A DNA stretch of 64,000 nucleotides, taken from an uncultured Pelagibacteraceae bacterium (GTDB lineage Bacteria; Pseudomonadota; Alphaproteobacteria; Pelagibacterales; Pelagibacteraceae). Location: positions 22,698 to 86,697 of the forward strand of contig CABXOW010000005.1 of NCBI GenBank assembly GCA_902513955.1. The letters are read 5' to 3'. The notes under the pieces are model-generated. The model made no database searches and was not told the origin of the DNA. It was given only the letters and a program-made list of their open reading frames with translations. Both the position numbers and the translations under genes were made by a program. Of this stretch, positions 52,404-60,832 are shown one piece after another (position 1 is the first letter of the stretch; the number at the start of each line of letters is the position of its first letter).

Positions 52404-53438
52404 ATGAGAATAGAAGAAGAATTAAAACTAGATTATTCTGACGTATTATTTAGACCCAAAAGAAGCACCTTAAAAAGTCGTAAAGATGTAAATCTTTTAA
52501 GAACCTATAGATTTAAGTATAGCAAAAATGAATGGTCAGGAATTCCTATAATGGCAGCAAATATGGATGGTGTTGGTGAATTAAATATTGCAGAAAAATT
52601 AAATGACTATGGAATGATTACTTGTTTAACAAAACAACATGATGTTAAGAAAATTAAACAAAATAAAAATATAAAAAAAATCTATCCAAATATAGCGTTA
52701 AGTGTTGGAATTAAAAAAGAAGATTTTCAAAATTTAGATAAAGTCTTAAAGGAATTTAATTTTTTCAAATTCATTTGCATTGATGTTGCTAATGGTTACT
52801 CAGAACATTTTACAAATTTTGTTAAATCGGTAAGAGACAAATACCCCACTAAAACAATAATAGCAGGAAATGTTGTAACTGCTGATATGACTCAAGAATT
52901 GGTTCTTAGTGGTGCAGATATTGTAAAAGTTGGGATAGGACCTGGAAGTGTTTGTACGACTAGAATACAAACTGGAGTTGGATATCCACAATTAAGCGCT
53001 GTAATAGAATGTGCTGACGCAGCACACGGACTTGGAGCACATGTAATAGCTGACGGTGGATGTACTTGTCCGGGTGATGTTGCAAAAGGTTTTGGAGGAG
53101 GTGCAGATTTTATAATGCTAGGAGGAATGTTGGCTGGACACGATGAAGGTAATGGTAAATTAGTAAAAGTTAATGGTTCTAAATATATTGAATTTTATGG
53201 ATCAAGTTCTGAAGTAGCAAATAAAAAACATTATGGTGGACTTGCAAATTATCGAAGTAGTGAAGGAAGAAAAGTACGAGTAAAATATAGAGGAAAAATA
53301 AATGATACGGTTTTGAATATTCTTGGTGGTGTCAGAAGTAGTTGCACTTATGTAGGAGCCCCTTCATTAAAACAATTAAGTAAATGCACAACATTTATTA
53401 GAGTTTCAAATCAATTTAATGATACTTTTCTAAAATAG
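52404..53438 (+). CDS. guaC: GMP reductase
   Basis: A 344-residue enzyme of the IMPDH/GMPR family that turns GMP to IMP with NADPH. The catalytic loop is GIGPGSVCTTRIQTGVG, the phosphate site is MLGGMLAGHDE and the C-terminus GGVRSSCTYVGAPSLKQL fits GuaC. The CBS domains found in IMP dehydrogenase are absent and the length matches E. coli GuaC (347). It is at the end of the purine-salvage group, just before a tRNA gene. Confidence 0.9.
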   Translation: MRIEEELKLDYSDVLFRPKRSTLKSRKDVNLLRTYRFKYSKNEWSGIPIMAANMDGVGELNIAEKLNDYGMITCLTKQHDVKKIKQNKNIKKIYPNIALSVGIKKEDFQNLDKVLKEFNFFKFICIDVANGYSEHFTNFVKSVRDKYPTKTIIAGNVVTADMTQELVLSGADIVKVGIGPGSVCTTRIQTGVGYPQLSAVIECADAAHGLGAHVIADGGCTCPGDVAKGFGGGADFIMLGGMLAGHDEGNGKLVKVNGSKYIEFYGSSSEVANKKHYGGLANYRSSEGRKVRVKYRGKINDTVLNILGGVRSSCTYVGAPSLKQLSKCTTFIRVSNQFNDTFLK

Positions 53439-53448
53439 TATTTTTAAG

Positions 53449-53525
53449 TGGTAGCGGGAAGTGGGATCGAACCACTGACCTCAGGCTTATGAGTCCTGCG
53501 CTCTAACCAACTGAGCTACCCCGCC
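53449..53525 (-). tRNA. tRNA-Met (CAT), elongator
   Basis: A 77-base tRNA with encoded CCA. Reading the minus strand it begins GGCGGGGTAGCTCAG, has the D-loop GTTGGTTAGAG, anticodon loop CTCATAA with anticodon CAT, T-arm with GGTTCGATCC and ends CCGCTACCA. The acceptor stem has seven pairs including two G-U pairs. The sequence resembles alphaproteobacterial elongator tRNA-Met more than tRNA-fMet (first pair would be mismatched) or lysidine tRNA-Ile, but the CAT anticodon alone cannot separate these. Confidence 0.92.
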
Positions 53526-53539
53526 ATATTTATAAATGA

Positions 53540-53567
53540 CTTATAATATAAATCTTTATTGTTTCAA
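53540..53567 (-). promoter_or_regulatory. Promoter of tRNA-Met
   Basis: On the minus strand TTGAAA (53567-53562) and TATAAG (53545-53540) are separated by 16 bases, and the tRNA 5' end is 14 bases further. This is a good fit to a sigma-70 promoter giving a very short 5' leader. Confidence 0.5.
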
Positions 53568-53592
53568 TAAACTTTTTAAGTAAGGTTTTATA

Positions 53593-53802
53593 CTAAATAA
53601 TTAAATAAACTGTTAAAGAACTAATTGCAGCAATTAATAAAAATGAAAAAATAATTCTTTTTTTAGTAGTTCTTTTTTTATTTAATCGAACCCTGTTAAG
53701 TAAAATATTTACGTTAGTTGTTTTATAGTTATCTTTTTTTAGATCTTTATTTGAGGCAATATCAGAATTTAATAAAGTTATTTCTTGTTCGTCTTTTTTC
53801 AC
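53593..53802 (-). CDS. Small C-tail-anchored membrane protein, unknown function
   Basis: A 69-residue protein with a charged N-terminal part and one hydrophobic C-terminal segment (about residues 50-69) following a basic KKRTTKKR stretch. The start is a GTG. The NVNILLNRVRLNKKR...IIFS region is similar to the protein at 63753-63929 (NVDVLKQRLMAQKRK...VIFS), so the two are probably paralogues. A 51-base gap separates it from the upstream oxidoreductase gene. Topology predicts the N-terminus in the cytoplasm. Confidence 0.65.
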   Translation of the reverse strand: MKKDEQEITLLNSDIASNKDLKKDNYKTTNVNILLNRVRLNKKRTTKKRIIFSFLLIAAISSLTVYLII

Positions 53803-53853
53803 AACATCATTTAAACAGGAATTGGCTGTAAATTCAAACTAATTAAAGAATAA

Positions 53854-56298
53854 TTATATATTTTTAAAATTACGATTTTTTAGAGGCTTCACCAATAATT
53901 CTGCGGGATATTTTTTCTTTTCAATTTCAATATAAAGATTTTTACCCACTAATTGTTCGTTAGAAAGTTCAGAATTTACATAACCAAATGATAAATTTTT
54001 ATTATAGTTAAATGAATAATTTCCTGATGTTGTTTTTCCTATAATTTTGTCATCTAAATAAATTGGCTCTTCATGCATTAAAAGTGGTTTTCCAGGTGTG
54101 CTACCTTTCAAAACTAACATGATAAATCTTCTGTCTAATTCTTGATCTCTAATTTTTAGTAACTTTTCTTTTCCTATAAAATCAAATGGTTTTTTATAAT
54201 TAATTGCAAAGTTTAACCCTGCTTGATATTGGTTTTCTTCAGGAGAAATATCATGTCCCCAATGTAAAAAACCACTTTCCATTCTCATTGTATCCATGGT
54301 GTGAAATCCACAATGAGTAAGTTTAAAATCTTTTCCAGTATTAATGATTAAATCATATATTTCTTTACCATTTTCTTTTTGAATATAAAGTTCATAACCA
54401 AGCTCGCCCACATAAGATAATCTTTGGACCCAAACATTTATTGAGTTCAATTTAATACTTTTACTTGTGGCAAATTTGAAATTTTCATTAGACAAATCTT
54501 CTTTAGTAATTTTTGACAATAATTCTCTACTTTTTGGTCCAAAAATTCCCAGACATATTAATTCATCTGTTGCATCTTTAAATTGAAGACCATTAGATAA
54601 ATGTTTAAGTATATGAGCTTTATCATGAGTTCTAACAGTAGCCGAACTTATTATTCTAAAATAATTTTTTTCAATACAAACAACAGTTAAGTCTGTCTCA
54701 ATTCCCGCTCCCTCATTAAGCATATGAGTATAGGTACATTTTCCAATTTCATTTTTAATATTTGCGGTACACAATCTTTGTAATTCTTCGTAAGCTTTAT
54801 CACCTTTAATTTCATATTTTGAAAACGGAGAAAGTTCAAACAAACCAACGTTTTCAATTGTATTTTTACATTCATGCTCAACAGACGGATACCAATTTTG
54901 ATAATTAAAACTATATTTGTATTCAGGGATAGCATTATCTAACGCATACCACATTGGTCTTTCGTACTCGCCTGACTGACCAAAGCATGCTCCTTCTTTT
55001 TTTAATTCATTATGATATGGAAGTATTTTTTGATCTCTGGAAGTATTATGTTGTTTATATGGCCAGTGCATTCCATACAAATCACCTAGAGTTTCTGTAA
55101 CTCTATTCATAATAAATTTTTTTGATGAATGAAATTTTTGAAATCTTTTTATATCTAAAGAGTATAGATCTTCATTTATATATCCATTAATCATCCATTC
55201 TGCTGTAACTCTACCTGCTCCTCCTGAACTTGCTATTCCAATACTATTGAACCCACAACATGTAAATAAATTTGTAACCTCGGGAGTTTCACCTAACAAG
55301 TATTGTGTGTCTGGTGTAAACGACTCAGGGCCAGAAAAAAATTTTCTAATTCCTGCTTTTTCTAATATTGGGAGTCTTTTAAATGATTTTTCTAAATAAG
55401 GTTCAAAATGATCAAAATCATCAGGAAATTCTCCAAAAGAAAAATCGTTTGGAACTATTCCTTTTTCTTTAAAAGCATTCTTTGCACCTGGCTCAAAAAT
55501 ACCAACAAGCATTTTACCTGCATCTTCCTTTAGATAAAGACAATCATTATAATCTCTAAGCACGGGAAGATCTTTTGGTAGGTCGTTTATAGGTTCGGTT
55601 ATTATGTAAAAATGCTCATTTGGATATAAAGGTACGCTAACCCCTATATCCTCACCAATTTGTCTAGACCACATTCCAGTTGCAAGTACTACATATTCAC
55701 ATTCTATTTTTCCTTCTGATGTCTCTACACCAATTATTCTGTTATTTTTTACTAAAATTTTAGTGACAGGTGTTTTTTCAAATATTTGAGCACCCTCCAT
55801 TCTAGCAGCTTTTGCTAAAACATTTGTAACACCTATAGGGTCTGCCTGACCATCTTTAGGCATATGCACTCCACCTAAAATATCTTGGTCATTAATTACA
55901 GGATATAAATCTTTAACTTTTTGCTTATCTAAAACTTCAACATCTACATCAAAAAGTTGTGCCGAAGTTGCTTGTCTTAATAATTCTTGAAGTCTTTCTT
56001 TTGAGCTTGCAACCGTTATAGCGCCATTTTGTTTTAAGCCAGTTGAAAGTTCAGTTTTTTTTTCAAGTTCCTTATAAAGGTTAAGTGAATATTTTCTAAG
56101 TTTTGTAATTGTAGCAGTAGCACCTAATTGTCCAACTAATCCAGCAGCATGCCAAGTAGTTCCTGATGTTAACTGATCTCTTTCAAGAACAATTACATCT
56201 TTCCATCCATATTTTGCTAAGTGATAAGCAACCGAACATCCAGCAATTCCTCCACCAATTACAACAACTTTTGTGCTGCTTGGTAAAGTTTTTTCCAT
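53854..56298 (-). CDS. FAD-dependent dimethylglycine/sarcosine dehydrogenase-like protein with GcvT domain
   Basis: An 814-residue protein. Residues 10-380 are an FAD-binding D-amino acid oxidase-type domain beginning VVVIGGGIAGCSVAYHL, with SGTTWHAAGLVGQ, the covalent-flavin-type His region. From about 385 to 440 comes the FAO_M linker, then a folate-binding aminomethyltransferase (GcvT) domain to the end (YTHMLNEGAGIETDLTV, LSYVGELGYELYI, TMDTMRMESGF). It demethylates an N-methylated amine and passes the one-carbon unit to tetrahydrofolate. It is four bases downstream of alanine dehydrogenase. The exact substrate is not determinable. Confidence 0.87.
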   Translation of the reverse strand: MEKTLPSSTKVVVIGGGIAGCSVAYHLAKYGWKDVIVLERDQLTSGTTWHAAGLVGQLGATATITKLRKYSLNLYKELEKKTELSTGLKQNGAITVASSKERLQELLRQATSAQLFDVDVEVLDKQKVKDLYPVINDQDILGGVHMPKDGQADPIGVTNVLAKAARMEGAQIFEKTPVTKILVKNNRIIGVETSEGKIECEYVVLATGMWSRQIGEDIGVSVPLYPNEHFYIITEPINDLPKDLPVLRDYNDCLYLKEDAGKMLVGIFEPGAKNAFKEKGIVPNDFSFGEFPDDFDHFEPYLEKSFKRLPILEKAGIRKFFSGPESFTPDTQYLLGETPEVTNLFTCCGFNSIGIASSGGAGRVTAEWMINGYINEDLYSLDIKRFQKFHSSKKFIMNRVTETLGDLYGMHWPYKQHNTSRDQKILPYHNELKKEGACFGQSGEYERPMWYALDNAIPEYKYSFNYQNWYPSVEHECKNTIENVGLFELSPFSKYEIKGDKAYEELQRLCTANIKNEIGKCTYTHMLNEGAGIETDLTVVCIEKNYFRIISSATVRTHDKAHILKHLSNGLQFKDATDELICLGIFGPKSRELLSKITKEDLSNENFKFATSKSIKLNSINVWVQRLSYVGELGYELYIQKENGKEIYDLIINTGKDFKLTHCGFHTMDTMRMESGFLHWGHDISPEENQYQAGLNFAINYKKPFDFIGKEKLLKIRDQELDRRFIMLVLKGSTPGKPLLMHEEPIYLDDKIIGKTTSGNYSFNYNKNLSFGYVNSELSNEQLVGKNLYIEIEKKKYPAELLVKPLKNRNFKNI

Positions 56299-56302
56299 TT
56301 AA

Positions 56303-57421
56303 TTAGATTTTTATGGCCTCTTCTGGCGCAACATAGTCATACCCAAAAACATCTGCTACTGCTTTATATGTTACATGACCTTTATGAACGTTTAATCCAG
56401 CTAAAAAGTTTTTGTCTTCACCCAAAGCTTTTTGATAACCATTGTTTGCTAGTTTTACTAAATAAGGAAGAGTTGCTTGATTTAATGCAAAAGTTGAAGT
56501 TCGAGGAACTCCACCTGGCATATTAGCAACACAATAATGAACAACATCATCAACTATATACGTTGGATCTCCATGAGTTGTTGGTTTACTTGTTTCAACA
56601 CATCCACCTTGATCAATTGCAACATCAACAATTACCGATCCTCTTTTCATTAATTTTAACATATCTTTAGTTACTAACTTTGGTGCTTCCGCTCCTGGAA
56701 TTAAAACTCCACCTACTAATAAATCTGCTTCGGTGACTAATTTATTTAAATCTATTTTATCACTTTGTTCTGGAATAATTTTATCACCAAACATTTCAAC
56801 AAGCTGTTTAAGTCTTGCTTCTGATTTATCTACAATATGAACTTTTGCTTGCATTCCTGTTGCAATTACAGCTGCATTCTCTCCTACTACTCCACCTCCA
56901 AGAATTAATACATTTGCTGGCTCACCACCTGGTGCTCCTCCTAATAATACTCCTCTACCTTTTTGATTTTTTTCTAAACAATGTGCTCCTGCTTGAATAG
57001 ACATTCTACCTGCAACTGCACTCATTGGTGCAAGTAAAGGTAATCTGCCGTTGTCATCTGTAACAGTTTCATAGGCTATATTGATACTTTTAGATTTAAT
57101 AAGTCCCTCTGTTAATTCTTTAGCTGCTGCCAAATGTAAATAAGTGTAGACAATTTGGTTTTCTCTAATCATGTCTACTTCAACTTTTTGAGGTTCTTTA
57201 ACTTTAACTATAATTTCAGCATCATTAAAAATATCTGCAGCACTACTTGAAATTTTTGCACCAGCATTTGTGTATTGCTCATTTTCAAAACCTGCTTCAA
57301 ATCCACCATTATTTTCAACAATTACTTCGTGACCTTCTGAAACCAAGGTTTTAACACTGTCGGGTGTAAGTCCTATTCTATTTTCTTGAGGTTTAATTTC
57401 CTTAGGTACGCCTATCTTCAT
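56303..57421 (-). CDS. ald: Alanine dehydrogenase
   Basis: A 372-residue NAD-dependent alanine dehydrogenase (AlaDH/PNT family). It begins MKIGVPKEIKPQENRIGLTPDSV. The TYLHLAAAKEL segment has the catalytic His, LGGGVVGENAAVIATGMQAKVHIVD is the NAD-binding fold and VVDVAIDQGGCVETSKPTTH follows. It deaminates alanine to pyruvate and ammonia. It lies between the aminotransferase (36 bases upstream) and the GcvT fusion, the usual partner arrangement for a pyruvate-dependent taurine transaminase. The 5' leader is nearly identical to that of the aminotransferase gene. Confidence 0.94.
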   Translation of the reverse strand: MKIGVPKEIKPQENRIGLTPDSVKTLVSEGHEVIVENNGGFEAGFENEQYTNAGAKISSSAADIFNDAEIIVKVKEPQKVEVDMIRENQIVYTYLHLAAAKELTEGLIKSKSINIAYETVTDDNGRLPLLAPMSAVAGRMSIQAGAHCLEKNQKGRGVLLGGAPGGEPANVLILGGGVVGENAAVIATGMQAKVHIVDKSEARLKQLVEMFGDKIIPEQSDKIDLNKLVTEADLLVGGVLIPGAEAPKLVTKDMLKLMKRGSVIVDVAIDQGGCVETSKPTTHGDPTYIVDDVVHYCVANMPGGVPRTSTFALNQATLPYLVKLANNGYQKALGEDKNFLAGLNVHKGHVTYKAVADVFGYDYVAPEEAIKI

Positions 57422-57456
57422 AAAACTTCTTTCTTTATTACGTGTATAAAAACTAA

Positions 57457-58803
57457 TTAGTTTTTTTGGTTTTTTTGATAGTTAGTGATACCTGTTCTTA
57501 GTTTATCAATAATTTCATCAATATGTTTTTCTTCACAGATAAATTGTGGAGCAATGATCAAACAGTCACCGGTTGCTTTAAAATTTATACCTGCTTCATA
57601 GCAAGCTTTAAAACATTCAAAACCAGCTTTTCCTGGTTTTGTATTTAATTTCATATCAATACCGCCCATCATTCCATAACCTCTAATATTATCTACAGAC
57701 TCTAAATCTTGAAGAGAGAATAAGCCTTTTTGAAAATATGGAGCTAAGTTTTTAGCTCTATTAAATAAGTCTTCTTTTTCAAAAATATCTTGAACCGCTA
57801 AAGCTGCTGCAACTGCAACTGGGATTCCTGAATAAGTATAACCATGAAATAATTCAACTGAACCTTTTGGAGAAGCATCCATGACCGTATTATAAATTTC
57901 TTCCTTACAAGCAACAGCTCCCATTGGAACAATTCCGTTAGTTGTTGCTTTGGCCATAGTTATAATATCTGGAGTAACTCCGAATTCTTGAGAAGCAAAA
58001 GGAGAACCTGTTCTACCCCAACCTGTAATAACTTCATCAAAAATTAATAATATACCATGTTTATCACATATCTCTCTTAATCTTTGTAAGTATCCTTTAG
58101 GTGGAACTAAAGTACCTGTTGAACCTGCTATAGGTTCTACTATGCAAGCAGAAACATTTTCTGCTCCAAAATTTGCACAAATTCTTTCTAAATCATTTGC
58201 TAATTCAGCTCCTGTTTCAGGTTGACCTGATACAAATTTATGATCAGGTAAATGAGTATGTCTCATATGAACTACACCTGGCATTAAGATATTTGCAAAT
58301 GTTTTTACGTTATTAATCATGCCACCAACAGAAGTTCCTCCAATATGCATACCATGATAGCCTCTTTCTCTTCCTACTATTCTAAATCTTTCTCCCTGTC
58401 CGTTAGCTCTATGATAAGCGATCGAAATTTTAATTGCAGTCTCAACTGCACTCGAACCACACATAGTATAAAAAATTCTATTTAAATTTCCCGGAGTATG
58501 TTTTGCAATTTTTGTTGCAAGTTCAAAAGATCCACCAAAACCTTGTTGAAATGGTTGTGCATAGTCTAATTTTTTTAATTGATTTGTTATAGCATTAATA
58601 ATTTCTTCTCTTCCATGTCCTAATGGATTACAAAATAATCCTGAGCTAGCATCAATTTGTTTTTTTCCTTGATGATTTGTTAAATAAACTCCTTTAGCTT
58701 CAGTAATTAATCTAGGATTTTCTTTAAAATCTTTATTTGATGTAAACGGCATCCAATGTTCGTTCAATGAATTTGGAACTGAAGTTCTATTTTCTGAGCT
58801 CAT
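57457..58803 (-). CDS. tpa: Class III aminotransferase, taurine:pyruvate type
   Basis: A 448-residue PLP-dependent omega-amino acid:pyruvate aminotransferase. FYTMCGSSAVETAIKI, GYHGMHIGGTSVGG, IFDEVITGWGRTGSPFA and the lysine in TMAKATTNGIVPMGAV are the family motifs; HGYTYSGIPVAVAAALA is typical of pyruvate-using members. Between a TauABC-like transporter and alanine dehydrogenase, taurine is the most probable donor, giving sulfoacetaldehyde and alanine. beta-Alanine or another omega-amine cannot be excluded. It diverges from tauA across a 199-base gap. Confidence 0.78.
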   Translation of the reverse strand: MSSENRTSVPNSLNEHWMPFTSNKDFKENPRLITEAKGVYLTNHQGKKQIDASSGLFCNPLGHGREEIINAITNQLKKLDYAQPFQQGFGGSFELATKIAKHTPGNLNRIFYTMCGSSAVETAIKISIAYHRANGQGERFRIVGRERGYHGMHIGGTSVGGMINNVKTFANILMPGVVHMRHTHLPDHKFVSGQPETGAELANDLERICANFGAENVSACIVEPIAGSTGTLVPPKGYLQRLREICDKHGILLIFDEVITGWGRTGSPFASQEFGVTPDIITMAKATTNGIVPMGAVACKEEIYNTVMDASPKGSVELFHGYTYSGIPVAVAAALAVQDIFEKEDLFNRAKNLAPYFQKGLFSLQDLESVDNIRGYGMMGGIDMKLNTKPGKAGFECFKACYEAGINFKATGDCLIIAPQFICEEKHIDEIIDKLRTGITNYQKNQKN

Positions 58804-58888
58804 AAAATTTCTTTCTTTAGTATTAAATTTTTTTTGTATATTCTAAATGTACGGCCTCTTTAGACTAAAATAAATATATTAACTAGGA

Positions 58889-58913
58889 TATAATTAACAC
58901 AACCTTAGGTTGT
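58889..58913 (+). promoter_or_regulatory. tauA promoter -10 with overlapping palindromic operator
   Basis: TATAAT at 58889-58894 is followed five bases later by the inverted repeat ACAACC-TTA-GGTTGT (58899-58913), which would cover the transcription start. Such placement is typical of a repressor operator. No clear -35 element was found and the regulator gene is not in the window. The rest of the 199-base divergent gap is AT-rich and gene-free. Confidence 0.5.
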
Positions 58914-59002
58914 TTAAATTTTAGTTTTTGTTTTACTTATACTAAAAATTGAATTTTAATGTCGATAATTTAATTAATTAAATAAAAAAAAGAGGGGAAT
59001 AA

Positions 59003-59944
59003 ATGAAAAAAATATTAAGTTTTATTCTTGGAACAATCGTTGCTCTTAACCTTTCAATGTCAGTTGCAAATTCAGCAGCTAATGAAGTTAGAGTTGCATT
59101 CTTTCTAGAATGGCCAACGCCAAACCAAGAAGACAAAGTAAAAAAACTATTTGATAAAGCTTTAGGTGTACCTGTTAAATGGACTAACTTTTCAAATGGT
59201 GGAGCAATGACAGATGCTATGTTAGCAGGAGATATTGATATTTCTTACTCACAAGGTCTAGTACCATTTATCAATGCTGTAAAATCTAATGCACCATTAA
59301 AACTTGTAGACATTGCTATGGAATACGGAATGGGTGGAACAACTTGTGTTACATCTAATGCTTCTGGTATTACAAAAGCTAATGCTTCTGAATTAGAAGG
59401 CAAAAAGGTTGCTGTTCCACTAGGAACTATGGCTGAGTATGTTTTTGATGAAAGTATGAAAGTTGTTGGAGCTGACAGAGGAAAAATGGATGTAATTCAA
59501 ATGGATCCTGAAGAAGGAGCTGCTGCATTAGTAAGTGGTGATGTTGTTATGGCATGTTTATTTGGAGGTAATTCTATCAAAGCAGCTACTGCAGTTGGAT
59601 CAAGACTTTTAACTGTTCAAGAAGCTAGAGATGCAGGTATCTTAGGTATAGATATTACATCTGTTACAGATAAATTTATGAAAGAAAATCCAGGAATGTT
59701 AAGAACTTTCATCGAAGTAACTCACGAAGCAAATGCTAGATATGCTTCAGGAAAATCTGATATGAATATTATAGCTAAAGATTCTGAAATGAAGCTTGCT
59801 GATATGAAAGAAACTATTGGTGGATTTAAATTTCTAACTCCAGCAGAAACTAAACAATCTATGGAAAGTGGAAACCTTGATGGATTCCTAAAAGGAATGG
59901 GAACTCCTGGTGGAGCTGTAGATACTAGTTTCTTACCTCTATAA
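59003..59944 (+). CDS. tauA: Taurine-type ABC transporter binding protein
   Basis: A 313-residue periplasmic binding protein of the TauA/SsuA family. A signal peptide covers about residues 1-25 (SFILGTIVALNLSMSVANSA). The mature start EVRVAFFLEWPTPNQEDKVKKLF and the NFSNGGAMTDAMLAGDIDISYSQGLVPFINAV region fit TauA proteins that bind taurine; ELEGKKVAVPLGTMAEYVF is the second lobe motif. GAGGGG acts as ribosome site. A terminator-like hairpin separates it from tauB, so it may be expressed at higher level than the membrane parts. Confidence 0.87.
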   Translation: MKKILSFILGTIVALNLSMSVANSAANEVRVAFFLEWPTPNQEDKVKKLFDKALGVPVKWTNFSNGGAMTDAMLAGDIDISYSQGLVPFINAVKSNAPLKLVDIAMEYGMGGTTCVTSNASGITKANASELEGKKVAVPLGTMAEYVFDESMKVVGADRGKMDVIQMDPEEGAAALVSGDVVMACLFGGNSIKAATAVGSRLLTVQEARDAGILGIDITSVTDKFMKENPGMLRTFIEVTHEANARYASGKSDMNIIAKDSEMKLADMKETIGGFKFLTPAETKQSMESGNLDGFLKGMGTPGGAVDTSFLPL

Positions 59945-59970
59945 TTATTAATAGAGAAAGAAAATTTAAT

Positions 59971-60007
59971 AGGCGCCAATTTAAATAAATTGGTGCCTAT
60001 TTTTTTA
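59971..60007 (+). terminator. Intra-operon terminator/attenuator between tauA and tauB
   Basis: AGGCGCCAATTTA (59971-59983) pairs with TAAATTGGTGCCT (59986-59998) with one G-U pair, followed by ATTTTTTT. It starts 26 bases after the tauA stop and about 28 bases before tauB. It should end most transcripts after tauA and let a fraction read through. Confidence 0.85.
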
Positions 60008-60034
60008 ACTATAATTCAAATATAAAGTTTTCTT

Positions 60035-60832
60035 ATGAGCGATTTAGTTTCTCAAAATCTAAATATGATTTTTAAAACTCCAAAAGGAGAAACTGTTCAC
60101 GCTTTAAAAGATGTAAATTTTACTTTAAAAAAAGGTGAATTACTTACTGTTCTTGGACCTTCTGGTTGTGGAAAAACAACTTTACTTAATATTACCGCTG
60201 GATTTTTAAGACCTACATCAGGAAATATTATTCTTAATGAAAAAGAGATAGATGGACCTGGAGTTGAAAGAGGAATGGTTTTTCAACAAGGTGCTCTGTT
60301 TGAATGGTTAACTGTTGCTGAAAATGTAAACTTTGGACTTCGAATGAAAAAAGAAAATTCTGAAGTAACAGAAAAAAAAGTTGAAGAATGGCTAGATATA
60401 GTCGGATTAAAAGGTTTTGGTAATACTCCTACTTATCAATTATCTGGTGGTATGCAGCAAAGAGTAGCTCTTGCACGTTGCTTGATCAATGATCCTGATT
60501 TAATTTTAATGGATGAACCATTAGGTGCTCTAGATGCTTTAACTAGAGAAAAGATGCAATCTTTAGTGTTAAAAATTTGGAAAGAAACTGGAAAAACAAT
60601 TATTTTAATTACTCACTCAGTTGAAGAAGCGTTGCTACTTGGTGAAAGGTTATACGTAATGGCACCTAGACCAGGTAGAATACATAAAGAATATAAACTT
60701 CCTTTTGCAGAAATGGGATTAAAAGAAGATTTAAGAGAAATTAAAAAAAATAAAGAATTTTCATCAAAGAGAGAAGAAATCTTATCCATGATCTGGGATA
60801 TGGAAGAAGAAATTATGGGGAAAGATGATTAA
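60035..60832 (+). CDS. tauB: Taurine-type ABC transporter ATP-binding protein
   Basis: A 265-residue ABC ATPase of the nitrate/sulfonate/taurine family. Walker A is GPSGCGKTT near residue 44, the Q-loop is VFQQGALFEWLTV, the signature is LSGGMQQR, and Walker B is LILMDEPLGALD. The switch histidine is in LITHSVEEAL. The C-terminus has the PRPGRIHKEYKLPF motif of this family. Its stop is directly followed by tauC with no gap. Confidence 0.93.
   Translation: MSDLVSQNLNMIFKTPKGETVHALKDVNFTLKKGELLTVLGPSGCGKTTLLNITAGFLRPTSGNIILNEKEIDGPGVERGMVFQQGALFEWLTVAENVNFGLRMKKENSEVTEKKVEEWLDIVGLKGFGNTPTYQLSGGMQQRVALARCLINDPDLILMDEPLGALDALTREKMQSLVLKIWKETGKTIILITHSVEEALLLGERLYVMAPRPGRIHKEYKLPFAEMGLKEDLREIKKNKEFSSKREEILSMIWDMEEEIMGKDD

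Noticed and set aside
52404..53438. IMP dehydrogenase (guaB) instead of GMP reductase
   Set aside because: No CBS domains, length and C-terminal motifs fit GuaC.
56303..57421. Reading of the gene as NAD(P) transhydrogenase alpha subunit
   Set aside because: Length, the N-terminal MKIGVPKEIKPQENRIGLTP and context with a pyruvate-dependent aminotransferase fit alanine dehydrogenase; no PntB follows.
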